Positions 26,784 through 35,130 of a stretch of DNA of 64,000 nucleotides are shown piece by piece; position 1 is the stretch's first letter; each line of letters begins with the position of its first letter. Origin of the DNA: Halomonas sp. KAO (GTDB lineage Bacteria > Pseudomonadota > Gammaproteobacteria > Pseudomonadales > Halomonadaceae); NCBI RefSeq assembly GCF_015595025.1, contig NZ_JADNRL010000010.1, positions 173,712 to 237,711 on the forward strand, in the 5' to 3' direction. Under the pieces are notes generated by a model that saw nothing but the letters and a program-made list of their open reading frames with translations, was not told the DNA's origin and ran no database searches. A program made the position numbers and the translations under genes.

Positions 26784-28631
26784 GTGTCATCGCGCTCAAC
26801 CCGCCCCGCTCCGCCTCCTGAAAACCGCCTGGCGGCCTTTCTGGGCGTATTTCGCTATAGCCGTCGCGCGCTCGTCCTGGTGTGGCAGACCTCCCGGGGC
26901 CTCACCGTGGGCCTGGCGATTGCCACCCTGGTGGCCGGCGTACTGCCGGCGGTGGCGGCCTGGCTCGGTCAGCTGATCGTCGATGCCGTGGTGGCCGCCA
27001 TGGAGCAGCATGCCGAGACGGGCAGCGTGGCGTGGTGGCCGGTGCTGCGCTACGTGCTCGCCGAAGGCGGGGTGATCGCCGCCATCGCCCTGGCGCAACG
27101 AGCGCTCTCCGCTCAGCAGTCACTGCTGCGAGCCCTGCTCGGTCAGAAGGTCAATGTGATGATCCTCGAGAAGGCCGGCACCCTTAGCCTGGCACAGTTC
27201 GAGGACTCTGAGTTCTATGACAAGCTCACCCGAGCCCGTCGTGAGGCCTCGACCCGCCCCCTGGGGCTGGTCAACAAGACCTTCGCCCTGGCCCAGAACG
27301 GCATTTCGCTGGTCAGCTTCGGCGTCCTGCTGGTGCAGTTTTCCCCCTGGGCATTGCTGGTGCTGGTGATCGGGGCACTGCCGGTGTTTATCTCCGAGGC
27401 CAAGTTCTCCGGCGATGCCTTCCGGCTGTTCCGCTGGCGCTCGCCCCAGACCCGCATGCAGATGTACCTGGAGACCGTGCTGGCCCGTGAGGACAGCATC
27501 AAGGAGGTGAAGCTGTTCGGCCTGGAGCCGCTGCTGCTGGAGCGCTACCGGAAGATCTTCGACACCCTCTACGCCGAGGACCGTCGCCTCACCCTGCGCC
27601 GAGAGAGCTGGGGCTTCGCGCTCGGCCTGCTCGGTACCCTGGCCTTCTACGGCGCCTACGCCTGGGTCGTGGTGGAGACCATCACCGGCTCGCTGAGCCT
27701 GGGCCAGATGACCATGTACCTGATGGTCTTCAAGCAGGGACAGGCGGCGCTCTCGGCAAGCCTGACCTCGATCAGCGGCATGTACGAGGACAACCTCTAC
27801 CTCTCCAACCTCTACGAGTACCTGGAGCAGCCGGTGGCCCCGGAGGCGGGCAGCCTGACCACGGGCTCCCGCCCTGGCGACGGCATTCGCTTCGAGAGCG
27901 TGAGCTTTACCTACCCCGGCGCCGAAAAGCCCGCCCTTTCAGGCATTTCGCTGCATCTTCGTCCCAACCAGAGCCTGGCGCTGGTGGGCGCGAATGGCTC
28001 GGGCAAGACTACCTTGATCAAGCTGCTGACCCGCCTCTATGAGCCGAGCGCGGGGCGAATTCTGCTCGATGGCAACGACCTGCGCGAATGGGACGTCCAG
28101 ACGCTTCGCCGACGCATCGGGGTCATCTTCCAGGACTTCGTACGCTATCAGATGAAGGTCGGCGAGAACCTCGGGGCCGGCGATGTAGCCGCCTTCGAGG
28201 ACGAGACACGCTGGCAGGAAGCCGCCCGCCGCGGGCTGGCCGACGATTTCATCACCACCATGCCAGATGGCTACCACACCCAGCTGGGACGCTGGTTCAA
28301 GGGGGGCCAGGAACTCTCCGGCGGCCAGTGGCAGAAGATCGCCCTGGCGCGGGCCTATATGCGCCAGAGTGCCGATATCCTGGTACTCGACGAGCCCACC
28401 GCGGCCATGGACGCCGCCGCCGAAGCGGCCGTTTACGCCGACTTTCGCGATCATAGCCAGGGCAAGATGACCATCCTCATCTCCCATCGTTTCTCCACGG
28501 TGCGCGCCGCCGACCAGATTCTGGTCATCGACGGCGGCGAGATCCTCGAACAGGGCGACCACGCCAGTCTGATGGCCGCCAACGGCCGCTATGCCAGACT
28601 GTTCAGGCTCCAGGCCAAGGGCTATGAATAA
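26784..28631 (+). CDS. ABC exporter, fused permease and ATPase
   Basis: Half-transporter of 615 residues. About six transmembrane helices span residues 35-330. The ATPase domain follows, with Walker A GANGSGKTT near residue 401, signature LSGGQWQKIALARAYM near 510, and Walker B ILVLDEPTAAMDA near 531. The frame stays open far upstream inside the peptidase gene. I chose the GTG at 26784 because ACGGAGAG lies six bases before it and the upstream translation is a shadow of the peptidase. Substrate is unknown; envelope neighbours suggest, but do not show, a lipid or cell-wall role. Confidence 0.88.
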   Translation: MSSRSTRPAPPPENRLAAFLGVFRYSRRALVLVWQTSRGLTVGLAIATLVAGVLPAVAAWLGQLIVDAVVAAMEQHAETGSVAWWPVLRYVLAEGGVIAAIALAQRALSAQQSLLRALLGQKVNVMILEKAGTLSLAQFEDSEFYDKLTRARREASTRPLGLVNKTFALAQNGISLVSFGVLLVQFSPWALLVLVIGALPVFISEAKFSGDAFRLFRWRSPQTRMQMYLETVLAREDSIKEVKLFGLEPLLLERYRKIFDTLYAEDRRLTLRRESWGFALGLLGTLAFYGAYAWVVVETITGSLSLGQMTMYLMVFKQGQAALSASLTSISGMYEDNLYLSNLYEYLEQPVAPEAGSLTTGSRPGDGIRFESVSFTYPGAEKPALSGISLHLRPNQSLALVGANGSGKTTLIKLLTRLYEPSAGRILLDGNDLREWDVQTLRRRIGVIFQDFVRYQMKVGENLGAGDVAAFEDETRWQEAARRGLADDFITTMPDGYHTQLGRWFKGGQELSGGQWQKIALARAYMRQSADILVLDEPTAAMDAAAEAAVYADFRDHSQGKMTILISHRFSTVRAADQILVIDGGEILEQGDHASLMAANGRYARLFRLQAKGYE

Positions 28632-28651
28632 GCCCCTAGCGCTTATCTCCT

Positions 28652-28783
28652 ATCGCGCGATAAATCGCGCTCCTACGAGGAAAGTCGCTGCCATCGCGCG
28701 CCGTAGGAGCCCGATTTATCGGGCGATTGTTCTACGAGAGCAGATGCCATAGCCCGCCGTAGGAGCCCGATTTATCGGGCGAT
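28652..28783. repeat. Cluster of three REP-like elements (copies 7-9)
   Basis: One minus-oriented element (28652-28677) is followed by two plus-oriented, identical 27-bp cores at 28701-28727 and 28757-28783 (CCGTAGGAGCCCGATTTATC plus GGGCGAT). They fill the 209-bp gap between convergent genes. The spacing of 56 bp between the identical copies suggests local tandem amplification. No gene is present in this gap. Confidence 0.8.
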
Positions 28784-28840
28784 CCAGCGATCGGCTGATA
28801 AGCGATTGGCGGTGGCGCAGCTGGCCATCACCGATGACAC

Positions 28841-30454
28841 CTACAAGGATGCCAGCGGGCGGTCCAGTGCACGCAGCAGGGCGTCGTCACGCGCGTAAAT
28901 ATCGGGCCGGAAGACCATCCGCCCGCCCGCGTCCGGATGCACCGTCCAGTAGTGCAGGATGATCGGTACCGGCTCGGCCAGTGGCACATTGCGGGTACGG
29001 CTACTCGCCAGCAGGGCGCGAAGGTCGCGATCGCTGCCGGTATCGTCGAACAGCAGCTGAGCGAGCTGCAGCACCCCCTGCACTCGGATACACCCCGAAC
29101 TGAAGGCACGCCGCTGGCGGGCGAACAGCCCCTTGGCAGGAGTATCGTGCAGATAGACGAGATGGTCGTTGGGAAATCGGACCACCACCTGACCCAGTGC
29201 ATTGCCCGGTCCCGCGGCCTGACGAATCATCACGCTACCCGGGTTCGACCAGTCGACCTGGCTCGGGCTGAGTCGCCGTCCCGATGGCGTCAGTACCTGC
29301 ATATTGCGCCGAGCCAGGTAGCTCGGGTCTCGGCGCACGCTGGGAATCACGTCCTCGCGCAGGATGGTCGGGGGCACCGTCCAGGTCGGGTTGACGGTCA
29401 GATGGGTGATCTCAGAACGCAACGAGGGCGTCCGTCGGTAGGGCTGGCCCACCACGATACGTGACCGCCAGACATCCCCATTGGGACGAAAATAGCTGAC
29501 ACGGTAGCCGGCGATATCCACCAGCACGAATGCATTGGGCAGGCCGTGCATCAGCCAGCGTGCGCGCTCGAGGTTGAGACGGATCTGGTCGATGCGCCTG
29601 CCTACCGGCACATTCAGGGCCTCCCGGGTACGCGGGCCAACGACACCATCCATTTCCAGCAGGTGGCGGTCCTGGAAACGCCTTACCGCCGCCTCAAGCG
29701 CGGCATCGAAGCGCTGCGGATCCGGCGCTTCCAGTTTGGCCGCGGGCAGGATCGAGGTGTCTGCCGCCATGACCTCCAGCTCCCCGATCTGGGCCAGGCG
29801 ATCGCGCAGGATCGCCACATCCGGATGAGTCACGCCACGCCTCAGTGCTGGCCCGCCCTCGGGCAGCATGGGCCAGCCCCCCAGGCGCTGGATATTCCGA
29901 TACCGGGCCAGCCCCTGGCGTAGCCGCTCATAGGGGGCATAGGCCGGACGCGCCGAGTCGAGCAGTGCCGCGACCCGCCCGGCTTCCACCGCGTGGGTGA
30001 CCCTCTCCAGAGGCGGCAGCCGCTCATTGATGGGCACTTCCCACTGCGGGTCGATGCTGTGCGGGTCCACCTTGCCATGATGGAGATGACGCAGCGCCGC
30101 ATACAGGGCTCGGGTCGCCCGGATATCGAAGCGTGCCTGGGCAAGCTCATCGCTGGCCAGAGCCTGGCGATACTCTGCCAGTAGGCGGTCGGCGCCGTAG
30201 TCAGCAGGATCCAGGCCATCACGGGCCACCCCCTGCAAGGCCTCGACCAGCCCCTTCACCTGCTCCTCTCGCGTCCAGGCCGGCTGGAACGCGCGCGCCG
30301 TATAGAAGGCTTCCAGGCTTCCACCCCGCGGCACCAGGGCCTGCTCCACCGCGGTCATCCTGCGCTCCTGCGGCGTCGACGGCTCCCCCATCACCATGCC
30401 GGACACCAGCATGATGATCAGCGTCATCGCAGCTATCGCGACAGGTCGCGGCAT
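28841..30454 (-). CDS. L,D-transpeptidase, LdtD/YcbB type
   Basis: Periplasmic enzyme forming 3-3 crosslinks in peptidoglycan, 537 residues, near the size of E. coli LdtD. A signal peptide or anchor covers residues about 3-24. A peptidoglycan-binding-like domain around residues 210-280 (FQDRHLLEMDGVVGPRTREALN) precedes the YkuD catalytic domain. The catalytic cysteine lies in FSSGCIRVQ near residue 450, with the upstream His in YLHDTPAKGLF. The ATG at 30454 follows a GGGGGG-TGAAC site; the upstream start at 30475 lacks one. Divergent from another L,D-transpeptidase-like gene 87 bp away. Confidence 0.9.
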   Translation of the reverse strand: MPRPVAIAAMTLIIMLVSGMVMGEPSTPQERRMTAVEQALVPRGGSLEAFYTARAFQPAWTREEQVKGLVEALQGVARDGLDPADYGADRLLAEYRQALASDELAQARFDIRATRALYAALRHLHHGKVDPHSIDPQWEVPINERLPPLERVTHAVEAGRVAALLDSARPAYAPYERLRQGLARYRNIQRLGGWPMLPEGGPALRRGVTHPDVAILRDRLAQIGELEVMAADTSILPAAKLEAPDPQRFDAALEAAVRRFQDRHLLEMDGVVGPRTREALNVPVGRRIDQIRLNLERARWLMHGLPNAFVLVDIAGYRVSYFRPNGDVWRSRIVVGQPYRRTPSLRSEITHLTVNPTWTVPPTILREDVIPSVRRDPSYLARRNMQVLTPSGRRLSPSQVDWSNPGSVMIRQAAGPGNALGQVVVRFPNDHLVYLHDTPAKGLFARQRRAFSSGCIRVQGVLQLAQLLFDDTGSDRDLRALLASSRTRNVPLAEPVPIILHYWTVHPDAGGRMVFRPDIYARDDALLRALDRPLASL

Positions 30455-30541
30455 GTTCACCCCCCCCAATATCACTAATAGCTAATTTGATGAACCTGGC
30501 TCGCCCTTACATCATAGCGAGAAACCAATAGAGTCGAAGTG

Positions 30542-31273
30542 ATGATGCGATCAACCCTTGCCGCCTGGCTGCTCTGTGCAAGCAGCCTGATAGCCAGCGC
30601 CTGCACCTTTGCTGGCACGCCCATCGCCCAGGCTCATACCCCCGGATTAGTGAATGTCGACCCCCTGACTCGAACCCTGACTCGCCTGGCACCGAATGCC
30701 AACCGCGAGGTGCTCTCGCTGGCCGCCAACGCCCTGTCGTGCGCCGATCCCGATGCCGAGCGTCTGGCGGTGATCGATTACTCCCTGCCCTCCAGCGAGC
30801 CCCGCCTGTGGGTCTTCGACCTGCGTCGCAAGAAACTGCTCTTCGAAGAGTTCGTCTCACATGGTCGCGGCTCCGGTGATGCGCTGGCATCGCGTTTCTC
30901 GAACACTCCGGAGAGCCACCAGTCGAGTCTCGGGCTGTTTCGCACCATGAACACCTACTACGGACGCAACGGCTATTCGCTACGCCTCGAGGGTCTCGAG
31001 CCCGGCGTCAATCACCTGGCCTTCGATCGCGCCATCGTGATGCATGGCGCCGACTATGTCAGCGAGTCCTTTATCGAACAGACCGGGCGCCTGGGCCGCA
31101 GCCTGGGATGCCCAGCCGTTCGTCAGGAAATCACCTACCCGCTGATCGACAGCCTCAAGGAAGAGCAGTACCTGTTCGCCTACTATCCCGACCCGGAGTG
31201 GCTGGCGAGCTCCACCTACCTCGACTGCAACCGCGATCGAGTGAGACAGCTGGCCATGCAGTCACACGATTAG
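30542..31273 (+). CDS. YkuD-type murein L,D-transpeptidase catalytic-domain protein
   Basis: Exported protein of 243 residues related to the L,D-transpeptidase catalytic-domain family. A signal peptide spans residues 1-24 or so, ending around CTFAG. The catalytic region shows VMHGAD and, about 17 residues later, GRSLGCPAV, the His...S-x-GC pattern. GTG at 30539 and ATGs at 30542 and 30545 are all possible starts; none has a strong ribosome-binding site. It shares a short divergent promoter region with LdtD, so the two are likely co-regulated. Confidence 0.85.
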   Translation: MMRSTLAAWLLCASSLIASACTFAGTPIAQAHTPGLVNVDPLTRTLTRLAPNANREVLSLAANALSCADPDAERLAVIDYSLPSSEPRLWVFDLRRKKLLFEEFVSHGRGSGDALASRFSNTPESHQSSLGLFRTMNTYYGRNGYSLRLEGLEPGVNHLAFDRAIVMHGADYVSESFIEQTGRLGRSLGCPAVRQEITYPLIDSLKEEQYLFAYYPDPEWLASSTYLDCNRDRVRQLAMQSHD

Positions 31274-31726
31274 CATTAGCCGTTGCGGCTAACGGAAATT
31301 GAAAGAAGCAGTAGCAACGAGCATTGGCTAAGCTCTATGGAGCTTGTTAGCCATGGTTGATGCTTGGGGTATGAGTTGAGGCTAATCCAACTAGGGCCTG
31401 CGACTAACCGGAGGCAAGGCCGGCAAGAAATCGACCGGACGCTGGCATCTCCTGCCGCGCTGACAAACACACAAAGCAACCTTTTAGTCCTAAACCTTTA
31501 CAAAAATCAATCTACCAACAACACTTTCTCTATTCTACGATTCCAACATCATTGGGCCTAACCACTGCCAGACCCTGACACCAAATAGCGACATTTTGAG
31601 AGTGAGAAGCGCTTAGCCTTGGTAATGCTAAGCAATATGGGAACAAGCCCCCCATGGCCGGTGATACTGATCGCCTAGGCGATCAGTATCAAATAATAAA
31701 TAACAAGCAACATCTAAAGGGTGATG
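31274..31726. promoter_or_regulatory. AT-richer intergenic region upstream of the sigma-54 activator gene
   Basis: These 453 bp contain no credible gene. Base composition is visibly lower in GC than in the flanking core genes, especially from 31480 to 31720. The main feature is a perfect 30-bp palindrome near its 3' end. I found no good -24/-12 motif here. Confidence 0.5.
31662..31691. promoter_or_regulatory. Perfect 30-bp palindrome 35 bp upstream of the activator gene
   Basis: The arms TGATACTGATCGCC and GGCGATCAGTATCA meet at a central TA, so all 30 bases are self-complementary. Its position just before the ribosome-binding site fits an operator for a dimeric regulator, possibly autoregulation. 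As RNA it would form a hairpin followed by an A-rich, not T-rich, stretch, so it does not look like a forward terminator. Confidence 0.7.
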
Positions 31727-33097
31727 ATGGATAAATCTCGCCATGTTCTAATGATAGGTGACCAGCGCCTGACGGCCAGCGCGGCGCTATCACTGAAGCA
31801 ATATTCATGGCAATTTCAACGTACCAGCTGCCTGGTAGAAGCCAAACGGCTCCTTCTTACATCTCCCCCGCCACTCGGAATTGTGGTAATGGAGCCATCC
31901 TACACCATGCCTTCCCTCGAACTGGAGAGGCTGCTCAGCCTGGTACCATGCACCCTATGGGTAGCCCTCCTAGGCGCTGATGATTTGCAGGAGTACCAAG
32001 CTCGTGCATTTATCGCCAGGCACTGCCATGCCTACCTTATCCTGCCCTTGAACCCCGATAAAGCCAACCATGTGTTGGAGAGCTCCCTCACCATTTCAGA
32101 GGTACTGGCAACACACTCCGGGGCCTGCGACTTCTCGGCTGCACCTGGCTGTAAAGGGGAAATGATCGGCAGGTCTCATGCTATCCATAAACTGCTCAAG
32201 GATATAGAAAAAATTGCCCTGGTGGACGCACCGGTGTTGATCACTGGTGAATCTGGTACTGGAAAGGAGCTGACGGCAAGACTGATTCATGAGCACTCAC
32301 CCAGGCATGGAGGGCCCTTCAACGCCATTAACTGCGGCGCTCTGCCTGCTGGCCTAATCCAGTCTGAACTCTTCGGACATGAGAAAGGGGCTTTCACAGG
32401 TGCAGGCAAGTGCAAGGTGGGGATCATCGAGTCGGCATCGGGAGGCACTCTATTTCTCGACGAGATCGGCGATCTACCGATGGAGCTTCAGGTAAACCTG
32501 CTGCGATTCCTGGAAGACCACCGTATCCAGCGGCTGGGCAGCCTGCATGAGATAGCGGTGGATGTCAGGATACTCGCCGCGACCCATGTCGATCTTGAAC
32601 AAGCCATACGATCAGGTGACTTTCGCGAGGACCTCTATCATCGCATCAATGTCCTGCAGGCCAGGATGCCGCCGTTACGCGAACGGCCAGAGGATATTGA
32701 GGCCCTGGCAACTCACTACTTCCAGAAGTTTCGGGCCGAGTCACCATACCGAGTACGTGGCTTCAATCATGACAGTCTCGTCACCATGCGTCAGCATCAC
32801 TGGCCGGGCAATGTACGAGAGCTTGTCAACCGGATCCGTCGCGCCATGGTGATGTGTGAGGAGCGCCTTATCACGCCCGATGACCTTGGCCTGGAAAGGC
32901 GAAAGAATGTCATTAGAACACGCCCCTCCCTGGAGGATATTCGGAACTGTGCCGAACGCGAGGCCATTGCTGCCGCACTGGCTCGTAACAGGAACCATGC
33001 TCTCCACGCTGCACAGGATCTTGGCATCTCTCGAGCCACCCTGTACCGCCTGATAGACAAGCACTGCGTTCCTCGACCGCTCGATAGCCGAGCCTAA
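31727..33097 (+). CDS. Sigma-54-dependent activator with VpsR-like N-terminal domain
   Basis: Enhancer-binding protein of 456 residues. Residues 1-125 form a degenerate receiver-like domain of the kind seen in Vibrio VpsR; the region where the phospho-acceptor Asp is expected reads VVMEPSY. The AAA+ domain has Walker A GESGTGKE (about residue 176), the sigma-54-contacting GAFTGA (about 221), and Walker B GTLFLDEIGDL. A Fis-type helix-turn-helix lies at about 415-440 (AAQDLGISRATLYRLI). I start at the ATG at 31727, six bases after AAGG. The barrel gene follows 21 bp downstream. Its presumed target is the RpoN promoter at 37785-37800. Confidence 0.9.
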   Translation: MDKSRHVLMIGDQRLTASAALSLKQYSWQFQRTSCLVEAKRLLLTSPPPLGIVVMEPSYTMPSLELERLLSLVPCTLWVALLGADDLQEYQARAFIARHCHAYLILPLNPDKANHVLESSLTISEVLATHSGACDFSAAPGCKGEMIGRSHAIHKLLKDIEKIALVDAPVLITGESGTGKELTARLIHEHSPRHGGPFNAINCGALPAGLIQSELFGHEKGAFTGAGKCKVGIIESASGGTLFLDEIGDLPMELQVNLLRFLEDHRIQRLGSLHEIAVDVRILAATHVDLEQAIRSGDFREDLYHRINVLQARMPPLRERPEDIEALATHYFQKFRAESPYRVRGFNHDSLVTMRQHHWPGNVRELVNRIRRAMVMCEERLITPDDLGLERRKNVIRTRPSLEDIRNCAEREAIAAALARNRNHALHAAQDLGISRATLYRLIDKHCVPRPLDSRA

Positions 33098-33118
33098 CCC
33101 ACCACAGGAAATGCACTC

Positions 33119-34216
33119 ATGATCCCATATCAGCGTGTACTTATCGGCGTCACAACCCCCCTCCTGTTCATCAGTGCGTCCCCCCTGCTGGCCCAGGAGG
33201 CTGTTCAGCCTGTCGGCCAGCAACCGCCGGAGCCTGAACCGCAGTTCAATGTGCAGTCCATAGCGGAGTATGGCGGTGTACTCACCCCACGTGGGCGTCT
33301 GATACTCGAGCCCGAGTTCCAGTATTCCCACGAAAGCATCAATCGAATGACCTTCGAAGGGGTCAGTGTGCTCAGCACACTGCTGATCGGAGTATTCACG
33401 GCTCAGGACGTCGATCGCGACAACTATACCGCTTCGCTGACCGGCCGCCTGGGCGTTACCGATCGGCTGGAGCTCGAGATGAAGGTGCCCTATGTCTACC
33501 GGGACGAGAACGAGAGGGTCAATGTTCCCATCGAGGATGGCGAGGATGATGTCTTCAGCCTCGACCGAGAACTCTCCGGCGACGGCCTGGGCGATATCGA
33601 ACTGGCCGCCCACTATCAGCTGAACCGTGGGCAGAATGGCATGCCCTTCTTTATCGGTAACCTTCGATACAAGACCACCACCGGTAACGGTCCCTTCGAT
33701 ATTGACCGCAACAGCGAAGGTAATCCGTTGGAGCTCTCAACCGGCACAGGCTTTCACTCGATCGAGCCAAGCATCACCATGCTGCTGCCCTCGGCACCGG
33801 CGGTCTACTTCGCCAACCTGGGCTATGTCTTTCATCTGGAAGACAACGTAAACCAGAACTTATCCGGTGAGAATGATGCAGGCCCACTCAATGTCGTTGT
33901 CGGCGACGTCGACCCGGGCGATGCCGTTCGTCTCAGCTTCGGCATGGCCTACTCGATCAATCCTCGCACGTCCTTTACGCTGGGCTACAAGAATGACTTT
34001 ATCGGCAAGACCAAGACCGACTATGTCAATATCGACACTGGTACCACCACCTCGGTACAGTCACAGACATTGAACGTCGGCTCCCTCCTGCTGGGCTGGA
34101 ATTACTCGCTCAACCCCGATGTCAATATCAATGTCGGGCTCGAGCTTGGCATCACCGAGGATGCCCCGGACACCACCTTGACGTTTCGCATGCCCATCGG
34201 CATGAATGTATTCTAG
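33119..34216 (+). CDS. Outer-membrane beta-barrel protein (Phenol_MetA_deg-like; FapF candidate)
   Basis: Exported protein of 365 residues. A signal peptide (about residues 1-25, ending LLAQ) is followed by a Pro/Gln/Glu-rich spacer. Alternating amphipathic strands fill the rest (RLILEPEFQYSHES, NYTASLTGRLGV, INVGLELGITE), ending in a terminal aromatic (MNVF), typical of outer-membrane barrels. It resembles the Phenol_MetA_deg type of transporter-like barrels. Next to a C39-type peptidase and FapE-like gene it is the best candidate for a FapF-like secretion pore. Cotranscribed with the sigma-54 activator gene; convergent to the fibre operon. Confidence 0.7.
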   Translation: MIPYQRVLIGVTTPLLFISASPLLAQEAVQPVGQQPPEPEPQFNVQSIAEYGGVLTPRGRLILEPEFQYSHESINRMTFEGVSVLSTLLIGVFTAQDVDRDNYTASLTGRLGVTDRLELEMKVPYVYRDENERVNVPIEDGEDDVFSLDRELSGDGLGDIELAAHYQLNRGQNGMPFFIGNLRYKTTTGNGPFDIDRNSEGNPLELSTGTGFHSIEPSITMLLPSAPAVYFANLGYVFHLEDNVNQNLSGENDAGPLNVVVGDVDPGDAVRLSFGMAYSINPRTSFTLGYKNDFIGKTKTDYVNIDTGTTTSVQSQTLNVGSLLLGWNYSLNPDVNINVGLELGITEDAPDTTLTFRMPIGMNVF

Positions 34217-34240
34217 GCTGGCGCGCGTAGCACGACGCCA

Positions 34241-34288
34241 AGAGACCAGAGACCAGAGACCAGAGACCAGAGACCAGAGACCAGAGAC
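34241..34288. repeat. Heptanucleotide tandem repeat, about 6.9 copies of AGAGACC
   Basis: Six perfect copies of AGAGACC (34241-34282) plus six bases of a seventh. It is the only clear simple-sequence repeat in the window. It lies 24 bp after the barrel-protein stop and 15 bp before the terminator hairpin, so it is transcribed but non-coding. Confidence 0.9.
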
Positions 34289-34302
34289 ACGTAACAGATA
34301 TA

Positions 34303-34341
34303 AAAGAGTGAGACTGCCATTTACAGGCAGCCTCACTCTTT
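34303..34341. terminator. Bidirectional terminator between barrel gene and fibre operon
   Basis: Sixteen-base arms AAAGAGTGAGACTGCC and GGCAGCCTCACTCTTT (one mismatch) around a 7-base loop. The A-rich left flank and T-rich right flank let it work in both directions, serving the convergent barrel gene and the FapE-like gene. Confidence 0.85.
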
Positions 34342-34401
34342 ATGTTTTATGATTTATGGCTATGGCGATGACCGATGCGAGAGCGGTAGAAAAAATCGAT
34401 G

Positions 34402-35115
34402 TCAGCGCAGAATACCGGAGAATGAATCGAGGATCGCAGCCCGTTTTCTGGCCGCATCCAGGGCACCTATGTTGTTGAGTCGAACACTGATATCGATTCT
34501 CTGCTGGATGTGCCGGTTCGATGCGTTGCTGACCACGCCGCTGACGATGGCCTCCCTGGTGATATTGTGCAAGGCTGAGGTAAAACCTTTGGTATCGTTC
34601 AAGGCAATACCCGAAAAGTCGGCGAGCCCCGTCAGGTCCACACTACCCGGCGTCACATCGGTTACCGAGAGCGTGCCGGAACCGACCTGGGCCGCCACCC
34701 CACCAGGGTCACGCAGGGTCTGTGATACGATACTGGGGCCTGCCTGAGTGAAATTGACCACAGAGACCAGCTCGACCCTGTCGTCGATCATTGTCTGCAG
34801 CCGGGCGCCGAAGTCCGCGTCGAGCGCCCCGATTTTGAAGCCGGCGCGCATCTGGCCCATCTCCTCATCCGCGATCACGGTGCCGCGGTAAAAACCGTCC
34901 TGGGCGCCACGAGATCGCGATACTTCGGCATAGAGCCTGTCCACGTCGTGAAGCGAGGCAGTCCCGTAGTACTGATGGGTGGGCGTTTCAGGAGCCTCTG
35001 CCAGCACCTCCGTAGAAAGCGTTGCGGCCTGAGAGCCAGCCGCCAGGAACAGCGCAGTCGCACAACCCCACCCAAGCCGGCTTGCCGTACCTTGTCGAAA
35101 AGCCCGAGAGTTCAT
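34402..35115 (-). CDS. Secreted protein, FapE-like candidate
   Basis: Exported protein of 237 residues with a signal peptide (about residues 1-31, ending SQAA). The segment ADEEMGQMRAGFKIG (about residue 84) resembles the L-x-DEEL-x-x-MRGGF motif I associate with FapE-like proteins. The C-terminal part (HNITREAIVSGVVSNASN, then IQQRIDISVRL) shares a small G-x-hydrophobic, N-rich pattern with the other secreted proteins of this operon. ATG at 35115 follows GGAGATG. Last gene of the minus-strand operon, 15 bp after the C39 peptidase. A role in fibre assembly is inferred from context only. Confidence 0.6.
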   Translation of the reverse strand: MNSRAFRQGTASRLGWGCATALFLAAGSQAATLSTEVLAEAPETPTHQYYGTASLHDVDRLYAEVSRSRGAQDGFYRGTVIADEEMGQMRAGFKIGALDADFGARLQTMIDDRVELVSVVNFTQAGPSIVSQTLRDPGGVAAQVGSGTLSVTDVTPGSVDLTGLADFSGIALNDTKGFTSALHNITREAIVSGVVSNASNRHIQQRIDISVRLNNIGALDAARKRAAILDSFSGILR

Positions 35116-35130
35116 CGTGTCATCTCCTCA

